Positions 34,545 to 46,700 are shown, counted from the first letter of the stretch. The stretch is DNA of 64,000 bases from Dryomyza anilis (GCA_951804985.1 OX638130.1:122587593-122651592); one strand, 5' to 3'. Notes: generated by a model not told the origin, from the letters alone. A program made the numbers and translations.

Positions 34545-35565
34545 CATTTCGAGAAAGAATAATTCGGGGAAGAATTGTCATATAAAGTATAGTCCGTGGA
34601 AATATAGTACGAGAAAGAATAGTCCGGGGAAGTATAGTCCCGGAAAGAATAGTCTGGAGTAGAATAGTACGAGGAACAATAGTCCGGCAAAGAATATTCA
34701 GAAAAAGAATAGTCCGAAATGAATAGTATGAAAAGAGATAGTCCGGGAAATAATATTCCTGGAAAAATAATCCGGGGCAGAGTAGTAAGGAAAATAATAG
34801 TCCAGGGAAGAATAGTCCGGGGAATAATATTCCGGGGACTAACAGTTCGGGAAAGAATTTTCCGGTAAAGAATAGTGAGGGAAAGAATAATCCGGAGAAT
34901 AATAATCCGATGAATAACAGTTCGAAAAAGAATTGTCCGCCAAAAAAAAGTCCAAGAAAGAGTAGTCCGGAGAATAATAATCCGGAGAAGAATAGCTCGG
35001 CGAAAAATTGTCCGGGAATGAATTTTTCTGGGAACATTTTTTCGGGGTATAATAGTCCAGGAATAGTACGGTCCGAGGATGAGACAAAATAGTCCGGGAA
35101 AGAATATTCCGGGGAATAATAATGCGAGAAATAATAATTTGAAAAAGAATAGTCCGAAAAAAGTAGTATGATAAAGAATAGTCCGGGGAAGAATAGCCTA
35201 AAGGATTGTATAGTCTTGGAAAGAATAGTCCGGAGAATAATCGTCCGAAGAATAATATTCCGGGGAAAACTAGTTCGGGAAAGAACAAACCGCAGAAGAA
35301 TGGTCTGGATTAGAATAGTCAGTCCGGGGAGATTAGTACGGGAAAGAATAGTTCGAGGAAGTATAGTCCGAGGTAGTATAGTCCGGGGAATAATAGTCCG
35401 TGAAAGAATAGTCCGCAAAAGAATAGTCCGGGGACGAATAGTTCGGGAAATAATAGTCCGGAATAGAAGAATAGTCTGGGATATATTAATCTGGAAAGAA
35501 TAGTCCAGGGAATAATGGTCAGGGGAAGAATTATCCGGGAAAGTAATGCTTGGGGGTAAAATACT
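34545..35565. repeat. 15-bp minisatellite array (GAAGAATAGTCCGGG)
   Basis: About 65 units, nearly all 15 bp long, with variants GAGAATAATAATCCG, AAAGAATAGTTCGGG and so on. The length keeps a frame open across 34465-35418 on the minus strand (repeats of RTILP/SRTIL), which is an artefact. The array is followed by GGTTACTACATTTATAAC, as at 40521. Confidence 0.97.
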
Positions 35566-35700
35566 ATTTGCAAAAAGTTGTTATGGGAGAGATTTATTTA
35601 TTTTCTGGTTACTACATTTATAACTATAATAAAAAAAAACGCTACAAAGCGCAGAGATTACACTTCCTGGTATACTACAGCATATATGATAATTTCCAAA
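35566..35700 (+). mobile_element. Shared tail next to the 15-bp array, copy 1
   Basis: GGTTACTACATTTATAACTA, AATAAAAAAAAACG and CACTTCCTGGTATA correspond to 40521-40590 (GGTTACTACATTTATAACAT, AATAAAAAAACG). Both tails follow a GAAGAATTCTAGGGGAAG- or GGGGAAGAATTATCCGGG-type array, suggesting one element whose body is the minisatellite. Confidence 0.55.
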
Positions 35701-35719
35701 TATAATACAAATCCTTAAT

Positions 35720-36835
35720 AATTTAAATCACATTTAAGCCCGCCGTCATTTCTCACAGATTGCATTCCCAGCAGACTAAGCTATTTAGCTTTCATTAAAA
35801 TCTAATTTTATTTGCCTAATTCATTAGACAAATTATAAACTATTTAGTGAACAATGAACTCACAAATGTTATGCACACAAATAACACACACAAAACATTT
35901 AATGATAATTATTATGAATATGGCCTACGCCAAAGAATCGCCTCCCACCAAACCAAACCCGAAACAAAATGAAAACAATGAAGTCAGTCGAATTGTGCGA
36001 GTTCGCCCGAAAGGTACGAATGTCTTATGTGAAAAGTACTTAGTAAATCTCATAACCACACGCACCAGTTTTTGGGTTTTACAATTTTATAACACACACA
36101 CAGAAGTTCATACGTATTACCAGAAAACCGCCTGGAGGCCATTAAATCCTTCACTTCGACTGTAAAACTGGAGACGACGTAGAGACTGCGTGTGCCAACA
36201 ACAAGAACAACAACAACAAGCACAAAAGGAACACATAGCATCGACTTTCTTGGGAAATCCTTTTGTGGTATTTGCACTGCTCCAAAAAGTCATGACTCGC
36301 ATGTTGAGTAGCACTACCGAATCTGAATCTGATTTAAGCCCGTGCAAGTATCCGGGGCCGACATTTCAGTTAAAATTCTTTGAGCAAACATTTGAGAGTA
36401 TGCGGTACGAGCACGTTTCCTTTGGATATCAAAGCAGTAGCAAATGTTCGTACAGATGATTTTAAAATTGGCTCAATACGCATGAGAAGATACCGATGCC
36501 AACAAAACATACTACGTCCCCAGACTACCACCGATAGAGTTTCAATTTTCGAGCAATTTTTTAAGTGAATTTTTTCGTTTTTTTTTTTTTTCAAGGAAAC
36601 GTCAAAGGAAATTTACTTTTAGGCAACAGTAACAACAACAAAAAGTAGAAAAAAACGAGGTGTAAAGAAATTACACGCTCGTTTTAACAAAACAAACACG
36701 TACGAAATGTTAAAAACTTGATACCTTTTCAATTATTTATTGCTATGGATTCGTTTTAAATTAAAGTTAAATAATGTCCTGTTTCAGCTAAAAAGGACGC
36801 TTTGTTTTTGAGATAAATCAAGTATAGAAACCTAA
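35720..36835. other. Unique island, no supported gene
   Basis: Frames at 35854-36165 (plus), 36190-36459 (plus) and 36050-36347 (minus) overlap on both strands. CAA-rich stretches at 36197-36225 explain a glutamine run. An imperfect hairpin (AAAAACGAGGTGTAA / TTACACGCTCGTTTT) lies at 36650-36688. Confidence 0.5.
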
Positions 36836-36839
36836 ACGA

Positions 36840-36965
36840 ATAAAGGTTTCAATTTTGAGGTTTTCTAACGTAAAGAATTTGGTTACGATTTCGGGTTAAG
36901 TTTTAAAAAGATTTTCGCGGTACCGATTCGAAGTTACGGGTTGGTTTACCGTTTTGGAATTTATG
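36840..36965. repeat. Family H (CGGTTTCGGTTACGG-like) copy
   Basis: GGTTACGATTTCGGGTTAAG, CGCGGTACCGATTCGAAG and TACGGGTTGGTTTACCG resemble the other copies of the degenerate repeat. Weak. Confidence 0.4.
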
Positions 36966-37070
36966 TTCAGCTCTATCGTGAAACATTTTATGGAGCAAAG
37001 AACCAGATAATTTTTTTTATGGAACTGAAAACGGAGTACCTATACAAATCTTTAGAAAATCATTTATATT

Positions 37071-38240
37071 ATATCGTCACTAGCATGCCAAAGGGGCGAA
37101 TGTGTACTTTTTGATATTTGCGTTTTTTTTTCATTTTTGAATGCAGTTTTTTCTCAAGTATACTGTGCCAAAATCATGTATGGTTTTGTTGGATATTTTT
37201 AGCCACAAAAGACAAAAACAAAAGGGCGAATTCGAAAAATTGAAAATGTTGTTATGCCAAAAGGGCGAATCTTTTGTTTTTTGCCATAACATTTGATTGG
37301 TATAATTCGCCATTATTTGCAAAAAAAAAAGTTTAGAAAAATATTTTAAACTAATGTTGCCAATACGTGCTTTAAAAACAAACAATTATTGCCTTTATAC
37401 CAATATTTTATCTTACACTAATAAAGAGTTATAGCAAAAAACGAAGAAATTTGAAAAATTGAAAATCTTGTCATGCCAAAAGGGCGAATCTATTCGTGTT
37501 TTTGCTATAACTCTTTGGTGGTGCAAGATAACATAGTGGTGTAAAGGCAGTAATGTTTGTTTTCAAAGCATATATCGAGCGTCATCATTATTTTAAAATA
37601 TTTTTGAAAAATGTTTGGCAAATCATATTTAAATAATGATGCCAATTGATAGGTGCTTTGAAAACAAACATTAAATGCCTTCACATCACTATTTTATCTT
37701 GCACCACCAAAGAGTTATAGCAAAAACACGAAAAGATTCGCCCTTTTGACATGGCAGATTTTCAATTTTTCCAATTTCTTCGTTTTTTTGCTACAACTCT
37801 TCATTAATGCAAGATAAAATATTGGTGTAAAGGCATTAATCGTTTGTTTTTAAAGGACCTATCGATCGTCATTTTCCTGCAAATAATAAATGGCGAATTA
37901 TTTGAAAAATTATTTTTAAATAATGATGCCAATCGATAGGTGCTTTGAAAACAAACAATAAATGTCTTTACACATTATTTTATCTTGCACCAATAGAGAG
38001 TTAAAGCAAAAAAATATATATTTGCGTTTTGGTCAGGATATAGCCTCACAAAATCCATATTTATAATTTAGTAAATTGTCCAAATCCAAAGATATTTTAT
38101 ATACGTTTTAATATTTGATATACCAACCAAAATAACAAAAAAAAATTAAAAAATAAAAAATTTACTTCAAACTTTAAAATTTGATTTCTCAACATTTTTA
38201 AAAATGCACATTCGCCTCTTTGGCATGACAGTGACGATAT
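37071..38240. mobile_element. Fold-back element (family K) with TIRs and three internal fold-back units
   Basis: Both ends carry an inverted repeat of about 40 bp: ATATCGTCACTAGCATGCCA then AAGGGGCGAATGTG at the left, and CACATTCGCCTCTTTGGC then ATGACAGTGACGATAT at the right. Inside, three units at 37283-37435, 37503-37722 and 37790-38007 each fold on themselves: arms hold GCTATAACTCTTTGGTGGTG, GTGTAAAGGCA, TGTTTTCAAAGCA and TATCGATTGGCATCATTATT in both orientations. Linkers contain the word AAAGGGCGAAT. No protein frame. A partial relative is at 13756-14189. Confidence 0.85.
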
Positions 38241-38439
38241 AATAAATTAAAATTTCACTGATTTATCTACATACATCTATGTCATTTAGTAGACATTTTA
38301 GTTTTCTTATCCCCCAGAATTATATACGAAGTTTCTCCCTAAACTCTATATATTTCAACATGCCACACAATTGTAATTTCCCTTTCATTGAGTAGACAAA
38401 GGGGATCAATTAAAAATCTCAATAAATTTCCATCGACAT

Positions 38440-39000
38440 TCATGTGATTCTTTTTATTATTAGCGCTTGGACACAATGCATAAAAACGCATATAGTCAAA
38501 ATAAAAAAGAATACTACCAAAATTCACCCCCACTACTGCTCCAAATAGATCACAGTGTGTCCAACTTGAGAAAAATAAATACTAGAATAATTGCTTTTGT
38601 TTTATGGCGTGTTCCGAGATTAATGATGCGAAAGCTTTTTACGTGTAAATCTTTCACTACAACCGCCAGCCATGTCGGGAGTAAAGGACATTCAACACGG
38701 TTCAAAGACTCCTCAAGGATTTGCTCTCGTTTATTTTATAGTTTTTTTTTTCATTCGTTGTCGTTGTTTTTCCTTCTGGCTATTGTTGTCCTTACTTACA
38801 TTTGCTTTATTATACTTGGTAACTTTGGTTTTGTTGTTGTTATAATTATGTCCTTTTGTTTATGTGTGTGGGGACTACACATTGTCAAAGTATGTGAACT
38901 TTGTCCTATAATTAGTCTAGCGTGCTGTTTTGGTATGCCAGAGTTAACAGGTTTTGGAAAAAAAAACATTGAAAAATTTCTTATTTCATAATTAGTTTTC
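38440..39000. other. Unique island with a 174-codon chance frame
   Basis: The plus frame 38467-38991 runs through T-rich sequence typical of fly introns (GTTGTCGTTGTTTTTCC) and predicts a hydrophobic stretch from composition alone. No homology is recognised and no exon signals fit. I regard it as non-coding. Confidence 0.45.
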
Positions 39001-40160
39001 ATATTGACAAAACCAAATCAGTAATTTAAATCAATAAATTTTACATAAAACCGAATACAAAATCTTCCTATAAAATTTTGAATTCCATCGACAAACAAAG
39101 TCGAAATTAAACTTTACGGCTTAATCCAGTTTTAAAATGTTCTAAAAGACAGAGAACATTAGAGACTTGATTTAATGTACATATTCATTTACAATTCTTC
39201 TTCTTAAAATTAAGGATTTTTCGGATTTGCTGTATATCACTCAGTATACTTCTTGGATTTTAGAACTTTTTCCCTCCGTGTACCTAAGAAGGACGTGGGA
39301 AGTGAAAATCACGTTCTCGTGTAAAGCCATTTAAAGAAAAGTTTGTTGATTTTCTTGGGGCGATTGAAGAAATTTGATGCCCAAAAGAAAATTTGGCAGA
39401 GGCACAGCACAAGGTTGTCTGATATTTGCGATTTTACTTTTCTTGCTTCCTACATTTTAGAAATGAAGTTCTTTTCGAAGTTGATGTTACATCACCAGTA
39501 TTTGCAAACAACAGGGCTTAACTCTGGATCTTCATCTTCATTTCCTTGAATCCCTAGCGAGACATAGGGCACATAGGGCAACTCTGGATCAGGTAATGAC
39601 AAAATTAGTAGCCATACGAATATTTTTCACGATGAGCGCTTTCACCTAGCAAAAAATTCAATGCAAAATTTCAATTTAATGGAATAGCAGTGGGAAAAGA
39701 GTTATCAATAAGAAAATAATCATTCGAGAAAGACACGGGATGCTGGACTCAATCTGGAAGAAAAAATAAGACGAGCCACTTTAAGTGTATTGATCGTTAC
39801 CTTTTAGAATTGAATACAAAATCAAGACTCATTAAGAAATTTGAAAATATGTTGACGATGTGCAACTAAAGAGTCATTAATATGTGACTGAAAAAGATCT
39901 AAAAGTATTCGTTTCAAAATCGATTACTTCGGTTTTCGAAAACGACCTGTTAATTTAAGTGACAAAGCTAAGAAGACGGCATCAATATTTAAATTATTGA
40001 TATATTTACCATTCTAAACGGTCTCCCGAATGTGGGCGGGATTGGACCACTGGTCGTGGCACCCCCATAGATGATACACTTTCCAGATGGTGTATGTCAA
40101 CTGTTATTATAGTGATCTCAAGATATTTCACACAAGGGTATACCAACCATCCCAAATTCT
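39001..40160. other. AT-rich sequence, no gene seen
   Basis: A short direct repeat, AACTCTGGATC, occurs at 39520 and 39580, with GACATAGGGCACATAGGGCA between. Nothing else supported. Confidence 0.45.
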
Positions 40161-40164
40161 TTAA

Positions 40165-40320
40165 ACTCACCACACCGAAATTCGCCACACCTAAATTCAC
40201 CACACTAAAACTCACCACACTAAAACTCACCACACTAAAACTCACCACACTAAAACTCACCACACTAAAACTCATCACACTAAAACTAACCACACTAAAA
40301 CTCACCACATTAAAACATCT
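40165..40320 (-). repeat. 15-bp minisatellite, inverted copy of the 1-698 array
   Basis: About 10 units of CACACTAAAACTCAC, the exact reverse complement of the unit at 1-698, with variants TCATCAC, TAACCAC and ATTCGCC. Confidence 0.97.
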
Positions 40321-40590
40321 ACTGGAAAACTTTACGGAGAAGAATTCGACGAGAAAGAATTCAACCGGCAAAAATACTATGGGAAAGCGTTCTACGGCGA
40401 CGGTATCTACTGGAATAATTGTGCGGCGAAATTTTCTACGGAGAAGAATTCTAGGGGAAGCACAGACTGAGTAAGAGTTGTCTTTGAGAAAAGTTGTTTT
40501 AGCGGAGAATTGCTTCTTTTGGTTACTACATTTATAACATTAATAAAAAAACGTACACGGCGAAGCACAAGTCCCTGATATAAATAATAA
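40321..40590 (+). repeat. Degenerate GAAGAATTCTACGG-type units plus shared tail
   Basis: GGAGAAGAATTCGACGAGAA, AGAATTCAACCGGC, AAATTTTCTACGGAGAAG and TTCTAGGGGAAG occur as diverged 15-bp units. They are followed by GGTTACTACATTTATAACAT, shared with 35620. The two minisatellite types are joined head to tail here. Confidence 0.65.
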
Positions 40591-40929
40591 AAATTTTATT
40601 TAGCTAGTAAATAATTCGTAAGTGTTAAAAACAGTATTATTTTATTTATGGGGAGTCAAAAATAGAATCTGCCCCAGGTGCCTAAACCCAAGCAACACCG
40701 CTGATGACATGATCGTCTTGTTTTTGCATCGGCAGGTTAATTTTGTTTTTGTTCTTTCAGAGCCAATCTTATTCTTGCTTTTGCTGAAAGAGTCAAATTC
40801 TGTTATACGATTAGTTTTTAGCAAAATATATAATTGTAATGTCTTTCGATGTTCCCTCCAATTAAAAATATTCATTTCGCCTAGTTTCAATTTAAGAAAG
40901 TAACTTAATATTTCGCCAATATCTATAAC

Positions 40930-43160
40930 TTTTAGTACATAAGCCTGGCAACTCTATACAGTTCACAATGCGCGCGGCAACCTTCAGTAATTTATCCAGC
41001 ATACCCGCAATAACTCAGTAACTACTTTTTCGAAATGGAAAACATTTCGTATTACGAGCCAACTTCTAATTAATGTTACTCTGCAATTTGACAAATTTCC
41101 TGCTAAAAAGGACATAAGGGACATTTTGTATTCGAACTAAGGGTTGGCCGAAGTGGGCAACCGTAGGTATATTTGAAGGTGTACACTGCAATTTTGTGAC
41201 CATTACAAACATTGACGTCGTCTTCATCATCCAGAGCGCAAAAGTCGTAAGAGTAGCTCCTGTTGCCAACGTTATGCGTGATGCCGTTAATGAGAATCGA
41301 TGGAGCAGAGCCGAACAGCTCGTTTCAGAACCATTATATGGGACACACTTCGTCGCAGTGTCCTCGTTATTTTCACATTGCCGTAATGTGTTGAGGTGTT
41401 TCCATAAATAGCCAAACAATGGACGAAAATAACGAGAGCAAGAGCCTTTAAGGATTTATTTCTTTGCGCATAAATTGAAGTTTTCACGAATGGAGGCGGT
41501 GTTCTTAGGAGTTCTATATTGTGACCATAGCGCTCATTAGCACAGGCGCCAGGGGGGGGGGCAGAACAAGGAGGTTGAGGATAAAAGACGCAATGAGTTT
41601 TCCGGTCGTCGTCGTCGTTGGTCAGACAATGGAGTGGGCGTTCGGTGAAGACATAAAATAGTATTTCTTGACATTTATAGCTTCGTGCAGTTTTCGGAGT
41701 TTTCTTCTTTTTGTTGTACTTTATAAAATATATATGCGCGTGATTGTTTTTAAGCAAACTTTATAGGTTAGAAGTTGGGTTTTGGTTGCCACTACCGAAT
41801 TAGCTCCCTTTATAAGTATCGCCTTTTATTATTAAATAGCAATTTTTCAATTTATACAGCATCTTGCATTAAAACAATGTCATTGTACATCTGCATACAT
41901 CATTAGTATATAAAATAAAAGTCCTTAACTATGCTATAGACACACGTACCATTCGATCTAAGAGGTTCTCTGAAAACGTAATTAAAACTTCACTCACGAA
42001 ATCAATTAAACGTTATTCTTAGTTTGTTTTGTTGCTACTTTTTTCTATTCTTTCTTTCTTTTTGCAAACACATAAAACTATAGCAAATACAAAAGTTCAC
42101 ACAGACATTTCTGGAAAAGGATGCGCCGGCAGGTCCTGTGTCGATGATCACCAATGCAAACGAAACCAATGACGGCTGCAAAAAAATAAAAAGAAACGAT
42201 ATAAAATAAGTAAGAATGCTATCGATTGGTAATCATGCCAACCATTGATTGCACTGCAGACGCCTTACTGACCACCCAATACCCAACGCCCCCTTTTTGC
42301 GACAGAGCTCTCCGTAGAATGTGTGTGTGAGTTCCAATATCGTAAATCCAATCCAATCAGCTGCACTTCCCATACTACAACTGTCTACGGAAAGAAACTT
42401 TATTACGAGTTTTGAATTTATAGCAGGGTCCGGTCCAATGTTGTTGGTTAGAAATCTCACAGCAAAATAAATAAACGAGTGCAGTACCTTACAAATGAAA
42501 AATAAACCATAGCTGCTTTATTTAAAATCAATTTGCGTATTTATTTCAATGCATTTAATGCAATATTTGCACCAGCAAATAGCATCATCCTGCCAACGCA
42601 AAGGACACACAAAGGCACGGCAAGGACTGCTCGGTAGTTGGGCACATAGTGAAGAACTCTTCAGAAGTTTACATTTGCAAATGGATTTTTGCCGTTGACT
42701 TTACGTCAAGTATTAGTTCTTCGTATGTCTATGCTTAATCTCGTTTCTAATATTTGCTTTTGTTCGGTACGTAACTTCTACATAAAACAGCAGACAGTTT
42801 TCTTTAATTTCATATTTTCACATTAAACAGAATTTAAATTGCACAGTTTTTTCTTTTAAAGTCGTTGATAAAAAAAGTCGCTAAAAAAGCAGCTCATAAA
42901 TGTTAATGTGACAAATGTGGGTGCGGTAATGGTTGTGCCAACCGACATGTGTTATGTTGACTTTTAACTGTCATAATGCGTGCGACGCCATCTGTATTTT
43001 AATGTGCTTCATAAACACATTTTTATTATTTTTACTGCCAGCAGTAAAAATACTTTTCTGGTGCCATTCACGTAGAGACATTTGATGGCATTGATGGCGC
43101 ACAGGTTGTGTTAAAAACATGGAGCAGCCATTTGTATAATTTTCATATTTTCATAAATGT
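40930..43160. other. Unique island, no supported gene
   Basis: G+C is higher at 41150-41700 (with a run of nine or more G at 41551 and CGTCGTCGTCGTCG at 41607). Overlapping frames on both strands (41066-41419 minus, 41196-41411 plus, 41287-41757 minus) cannot all be real, and none has a recognisable domain. Likely non-coding host DNA. Confidence 0.5.
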
Positions 43161-43635
43161 GATTCACACATTAGATATAATAAAAAAGCATTTTAAATAA
43201 TTCACTGTGAGACGATTTGTAAAATATTAAGCATTTTATTAGCATTTTATGGAATTTTTTTTAGATAAGTATAAATGGCATTTATTTATTAAGAAATAAA
43301 AGAGACATAGTTCTAAAAATTATTTGATTATACACAGAAATAGAGATTTGTTGTGCCAACCAACATATTTAGTTATCTCAACCGTTTAGTCGGTTTTTAT
43401 AGTCAACACTAGAAGAGTTGGAGTTCGAACTACAACCAATTTCAAAGAGTTTTTTCACAATTTGGATGGTGTTTAAGTAAATATTTTAAGCGCCAACTGA
43501 ATATCGCAGTTCCGCCATCATTTTTTTTTTAAAATCTTTTTAACCTAATGAAGTGTGTTGTTACAACTAACTATTTCAATATTTCGCTCTCATGCCAAAA
43601 GAGAATTTTTCTGTGTATGGATTTCAATGACGTTA

Positions 43636-43937
43636 TAAAGGGTTTTTCAACAGGGACGCTACAAACGACGCCATATTTCTTGCCGCTCTTTTGACATTTC
43701 TCTTCAGTAAGGTTTCATGATGGAAAGATATACGAATTTGAAAGTCGGTAGTAAATTTTAATAATTTCGACTCGTTGTTGGCTCGTATATCTTTCCATCA
43801 TGAAATGGCAAACCTTACTGAAGAGAAATGTCAAAAGAGCAAGAAATATGGCGTCGTTTGCTGTCCCTGTCGCTCTACTTTTGTAGCGTCCCTGTTGAAA
43901 AATCCTTTTGTAGCGCTCTTGTTGAAAAAACCTTTAT
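43636..43937. mobile_element. Mariner-derived MITE, copy 1
   Basis: Left end AAAGGGTTTTTCAACAGGGA and right end TTGTTGAAAAAACCTTTA, in a TATA/TATA context consistent with TA insertion. Long inverted arms, 43636-43736 and 43782-43906, carry the subterminal sequence of the DD41D mariner's right end (CCTTACTGAAGAGAAATGTC). Outside the right arm an additional end of the mariner's left type is attached (TTTTGTAGCGCTCTTGTTGA). Non-coding, presumably mobilised by the related transposase. Confidence 0.92.
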
Positions 43938-44454
43938 AAGTTTGTGAGAGCAGTAAGTAATAAATAGGCTATAGAGATATTGATTTCACAGAAAAATACT
44001 CGACGTAAATATAGAAACCGATATTAATTGCATTCATTAATCAATCCAGCAATTAAATTCACTAATGTAATGAAAACATTCTTGTAAAAGTAAAATGATT
44101 CGGAATACTTATGTGCTATCCCATAAAAATTTATTCTGAAGTTGAACATGCCCCAATCAGAAATTGAAACCTTAACCGGAAGTCGATATCCGTTTAGTTA
44201 AAACCATTTCATTTTTAAAGCCTACAAATATTTAAAGCCTAAATTTGATTTACTACTTCAATAAAGAAATAAAAAATATATCAGTCCAACCAATAAATGA
44301 ATTAAAGTCGACTTGAAAAACAGCTAAAAATACTCATTCCAACAAATAATTGAAATAAATCTTTCTTATTTATATTCTTATATACACTTTTGGAAGAAAT
44401 CTTCTAAAATCTAGAAAGAATCAAGAAATATACGGAGTAATATACAGCTGAACG

Positions 44455-44705
44455 GAAAAATTTTTAATTTTAAGAAACAGATCAACTTTGTTATCAAAAA
44501 AGTAAATAAGAGCTATTATTATTCTTGATAATGCAGATGTTAATAACTTATGTATCTTACTTCAAAAATGTTGTTTCTGTTTTCATAGAGTTCCTATAAC
44601 TGTTGTTTTTACTATCTTGCTTTTTCTGTTATTTATTCAATGAATGCAGAGAATATGTTCTTAAGTATCAAAAAATAACCAATATACAATTATTCTTGAA
44701 TGCAG
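44455..44705. repeat. Dispersed repeat F, copy 2
   Basis: AAGAAACAGATCAACTTTG, TTATTATTCTTGATAATGC and ATGTTCTTAAGTATCAAAAA match 16490-16620 with an insertion between the halves. Confidence 0.5.
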
Positions 44706-44754
44706 AAGTCGACTTTTTTTCGTTTTTTGGTTAGGATGAATAAAAATCAAGGAT

Positions 44755-45100
44755 TGAAGCCTAAACGCAAATCGCAAGACACACACATTACTTGTGTGAA
44801 TTCTAGTACAACCATCCAGTTGGCAACAAAAACTTCTTGTACAACAACATCCACGAGTTATGTTTGTTGTACAAAACAATTTCCTGCAAAAAATCGATCA
44901 CTTGTTGCGATTCGCATAGTTTTGTTGTATTTTGTTCATGGAATTGCGTGTTTTTTTTGTCGAATTACCGCAATAAAAGTGTTCGAATAAAATAATAGCA
45001 TAACAAAGTTCAGACCATAGCCGTCATTTTGCTAAATATTGTTCTACAAAAAATCAACATGTTTTTATACACAAAGAAATCCGGGACTCCCGATTTAAAT
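44755..45100 (+). repeat. Dispersed repeat E, copy 2 (uninterrupted)
   Basis: Matches 12690-12885 plus 13430-13725 in order. The inverted words CTTGTACAACAAC and GTTTGTTGTACAAA lie 30 bp apart. No protein recognised. Confidence 0.75.
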
Positions 45101-45149
45101 AACATTGTATTTTAAAGCTATATAAAATTAAATATTTTCTTGTCGTATC

Positions 45150-45310
45150 TCATAATTTTTTAAAAACCGTTTTAAAACCGGTATAAAACCAAAATCGTTT
45201 ATGTCGGTTTTGGACATTGGTTTATTTCTAATTTTCGTTTAACGTTTTCGGTTTTAAAATGAATCGGTTTTAAATGGATATCAGTATCGGTTTCGGTTAC
45301 GGTTCAATCA
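45150..45310. repeat. Family H (CGGTTTCGGTTACGGTT) copy
   Basis: ACCGTTTTAAAACCGGTATA, CGTTTTCGGTTTTAAAATG and ATCAGTATCGGTTTCGGTTA recur in the style of the other copies. As at 12285, it lies within a few hundred bases of repeat E. Confidence 0.55.
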
Positions 45311-45959
45311 TTGATAAAAATTTTCTAATAAAAGCTGATATTTCTGTAAAGTCGACACTATTTCGTTTAATAGTACGACTGTTAAATTGTTTTATTTCTT
45401 TATAAAAGTTACAACTAAAATTTATTGGTTTGTAATTTATTATTCGAATAACATAATTCGAATTTTGATACAGATATTTAAAATAAATTCAAAAACCGAA
45501 ACCGCGACTTGGAATTGATATATTAATTGATATATTTTGTAAAACTTTTTCAGTTCGAAAATATTTAGTAACAAAATTCAATGGAAAATATTTTAGAACT
45601 AAAAAATTACCGGAAATATTACGTTTATGTTACGCTGAATATAAATGGATTTTGGTAAAATATTGATGACGACGAGAATGTCGCTCGTTCGAGTATGAGA
45701 TTCAAAAACAAATTTGCCAATTATCGGGCAAGATATTTTCAATAATTAAATTTCAAAAGTTCCTTTCGAGACTAGTAAACTCATTAAACTTAAACACATA
45801 CATTTAAAAATATTATTTAAATCTTTCTTCAAACTTCGATTTAATGACGAACAATTCATTATATTAATGACTGTAAAACATCAACTGTATAAATTTATTC
45901 ATTAATTCGACTAACCACTTTATGTCTTTATGTCAACCCTTAACAATTCCATACAATCT

Positions 45960-46700
45960 CCATCTCCATCCACATAATCTAAATCTTTATCTAAATTAAC
46001 CTAAATAGACAGATTTTTAAAAATAAACCCTGTCATAATTATGCTTTTTCATATAATTGCAGTTATTAGAAAATCTTGTTCTAAAAGGTGCAAAAGCAGC
46101 TATTGTAATTTTGTACCATAACACCCCACAAAACACCCTATCAACGGAATGATCATTAATCATCTGACAACTACAAGATGTGCTGCATAATCTTGAAGGA
46201 AATTTAAATCTCTAATTAGGGTTGACATGTGGTGCCAAAACCACAATTTCGCGCTTAAATATTTTAGCTATAATAATATAACAAACGAACAAAAAAAACC
46301 CTATAATATTTGGGGTGTTTTTGACCGAAAAAAGAAATACTTAGCCGCCGCATTGAGGGCAACTTTTTCATGTAAACGGTGTGAAATTTGTGAAACATGA
46401 CACCGCACTTAATTTACAATTCATTTGGTGGTCTTGTTGTTGTTGTTGTTGTTGGGGAACATTTGGCCCCGAATACTGGGCGGCGTTACTACAACAAAGT
46501 TTAATTGTTTGATGAGTCGCGGTTTAGCATTTTTCTTCGGGTTTTTTTACCATTTAAGCGTGAGTCTGGTCAAATAAATGTTCGTTTTAACGGATGCTGT
46601 AATGATTTAACGATGTAATTTGTCTTTTGCAGGCGGTTTCTTGCTTTTTTTTAAATTTTTATTAGGGTGCTTTAAACAAATCAGGATTAGACGCGCTGTT
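45960..46700. other. Unique island with a short GTT run
   Basis: (GTT)n, about 8 units, at 46432-46455. No supported frame. A small family D fragment lies just before, at 45843-45905. Confidence 0.5.

Noticed and set aside
34465..35418. 317-codon minus-strand frame rich in RTILP/SRTI repeats
   Set aside because: A product of a 15-bp tandem unit whose length is a multiple of three; no other coding sign.
38467..38991. 174-codon plus-strand frame with hydrophobic segments, like a membrane protein
   Set aside because: The hydrophobic part comes from T-rich sequence. No domain, no exon signals, and the residue use is typical of chance frames in this composition.
40165..40320. Regularly spaced repeats that might suggest a CRISPR array
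   Set aside because: Units are directly adjacent 15-mers without spacers, and the DNA is eukaryotic.
41066..41757. Overlapping frames of 71-156 codons on both strands
   Set aside because: Mutually exclusive and without a known domain; the higher G+C alone lengthens frames.
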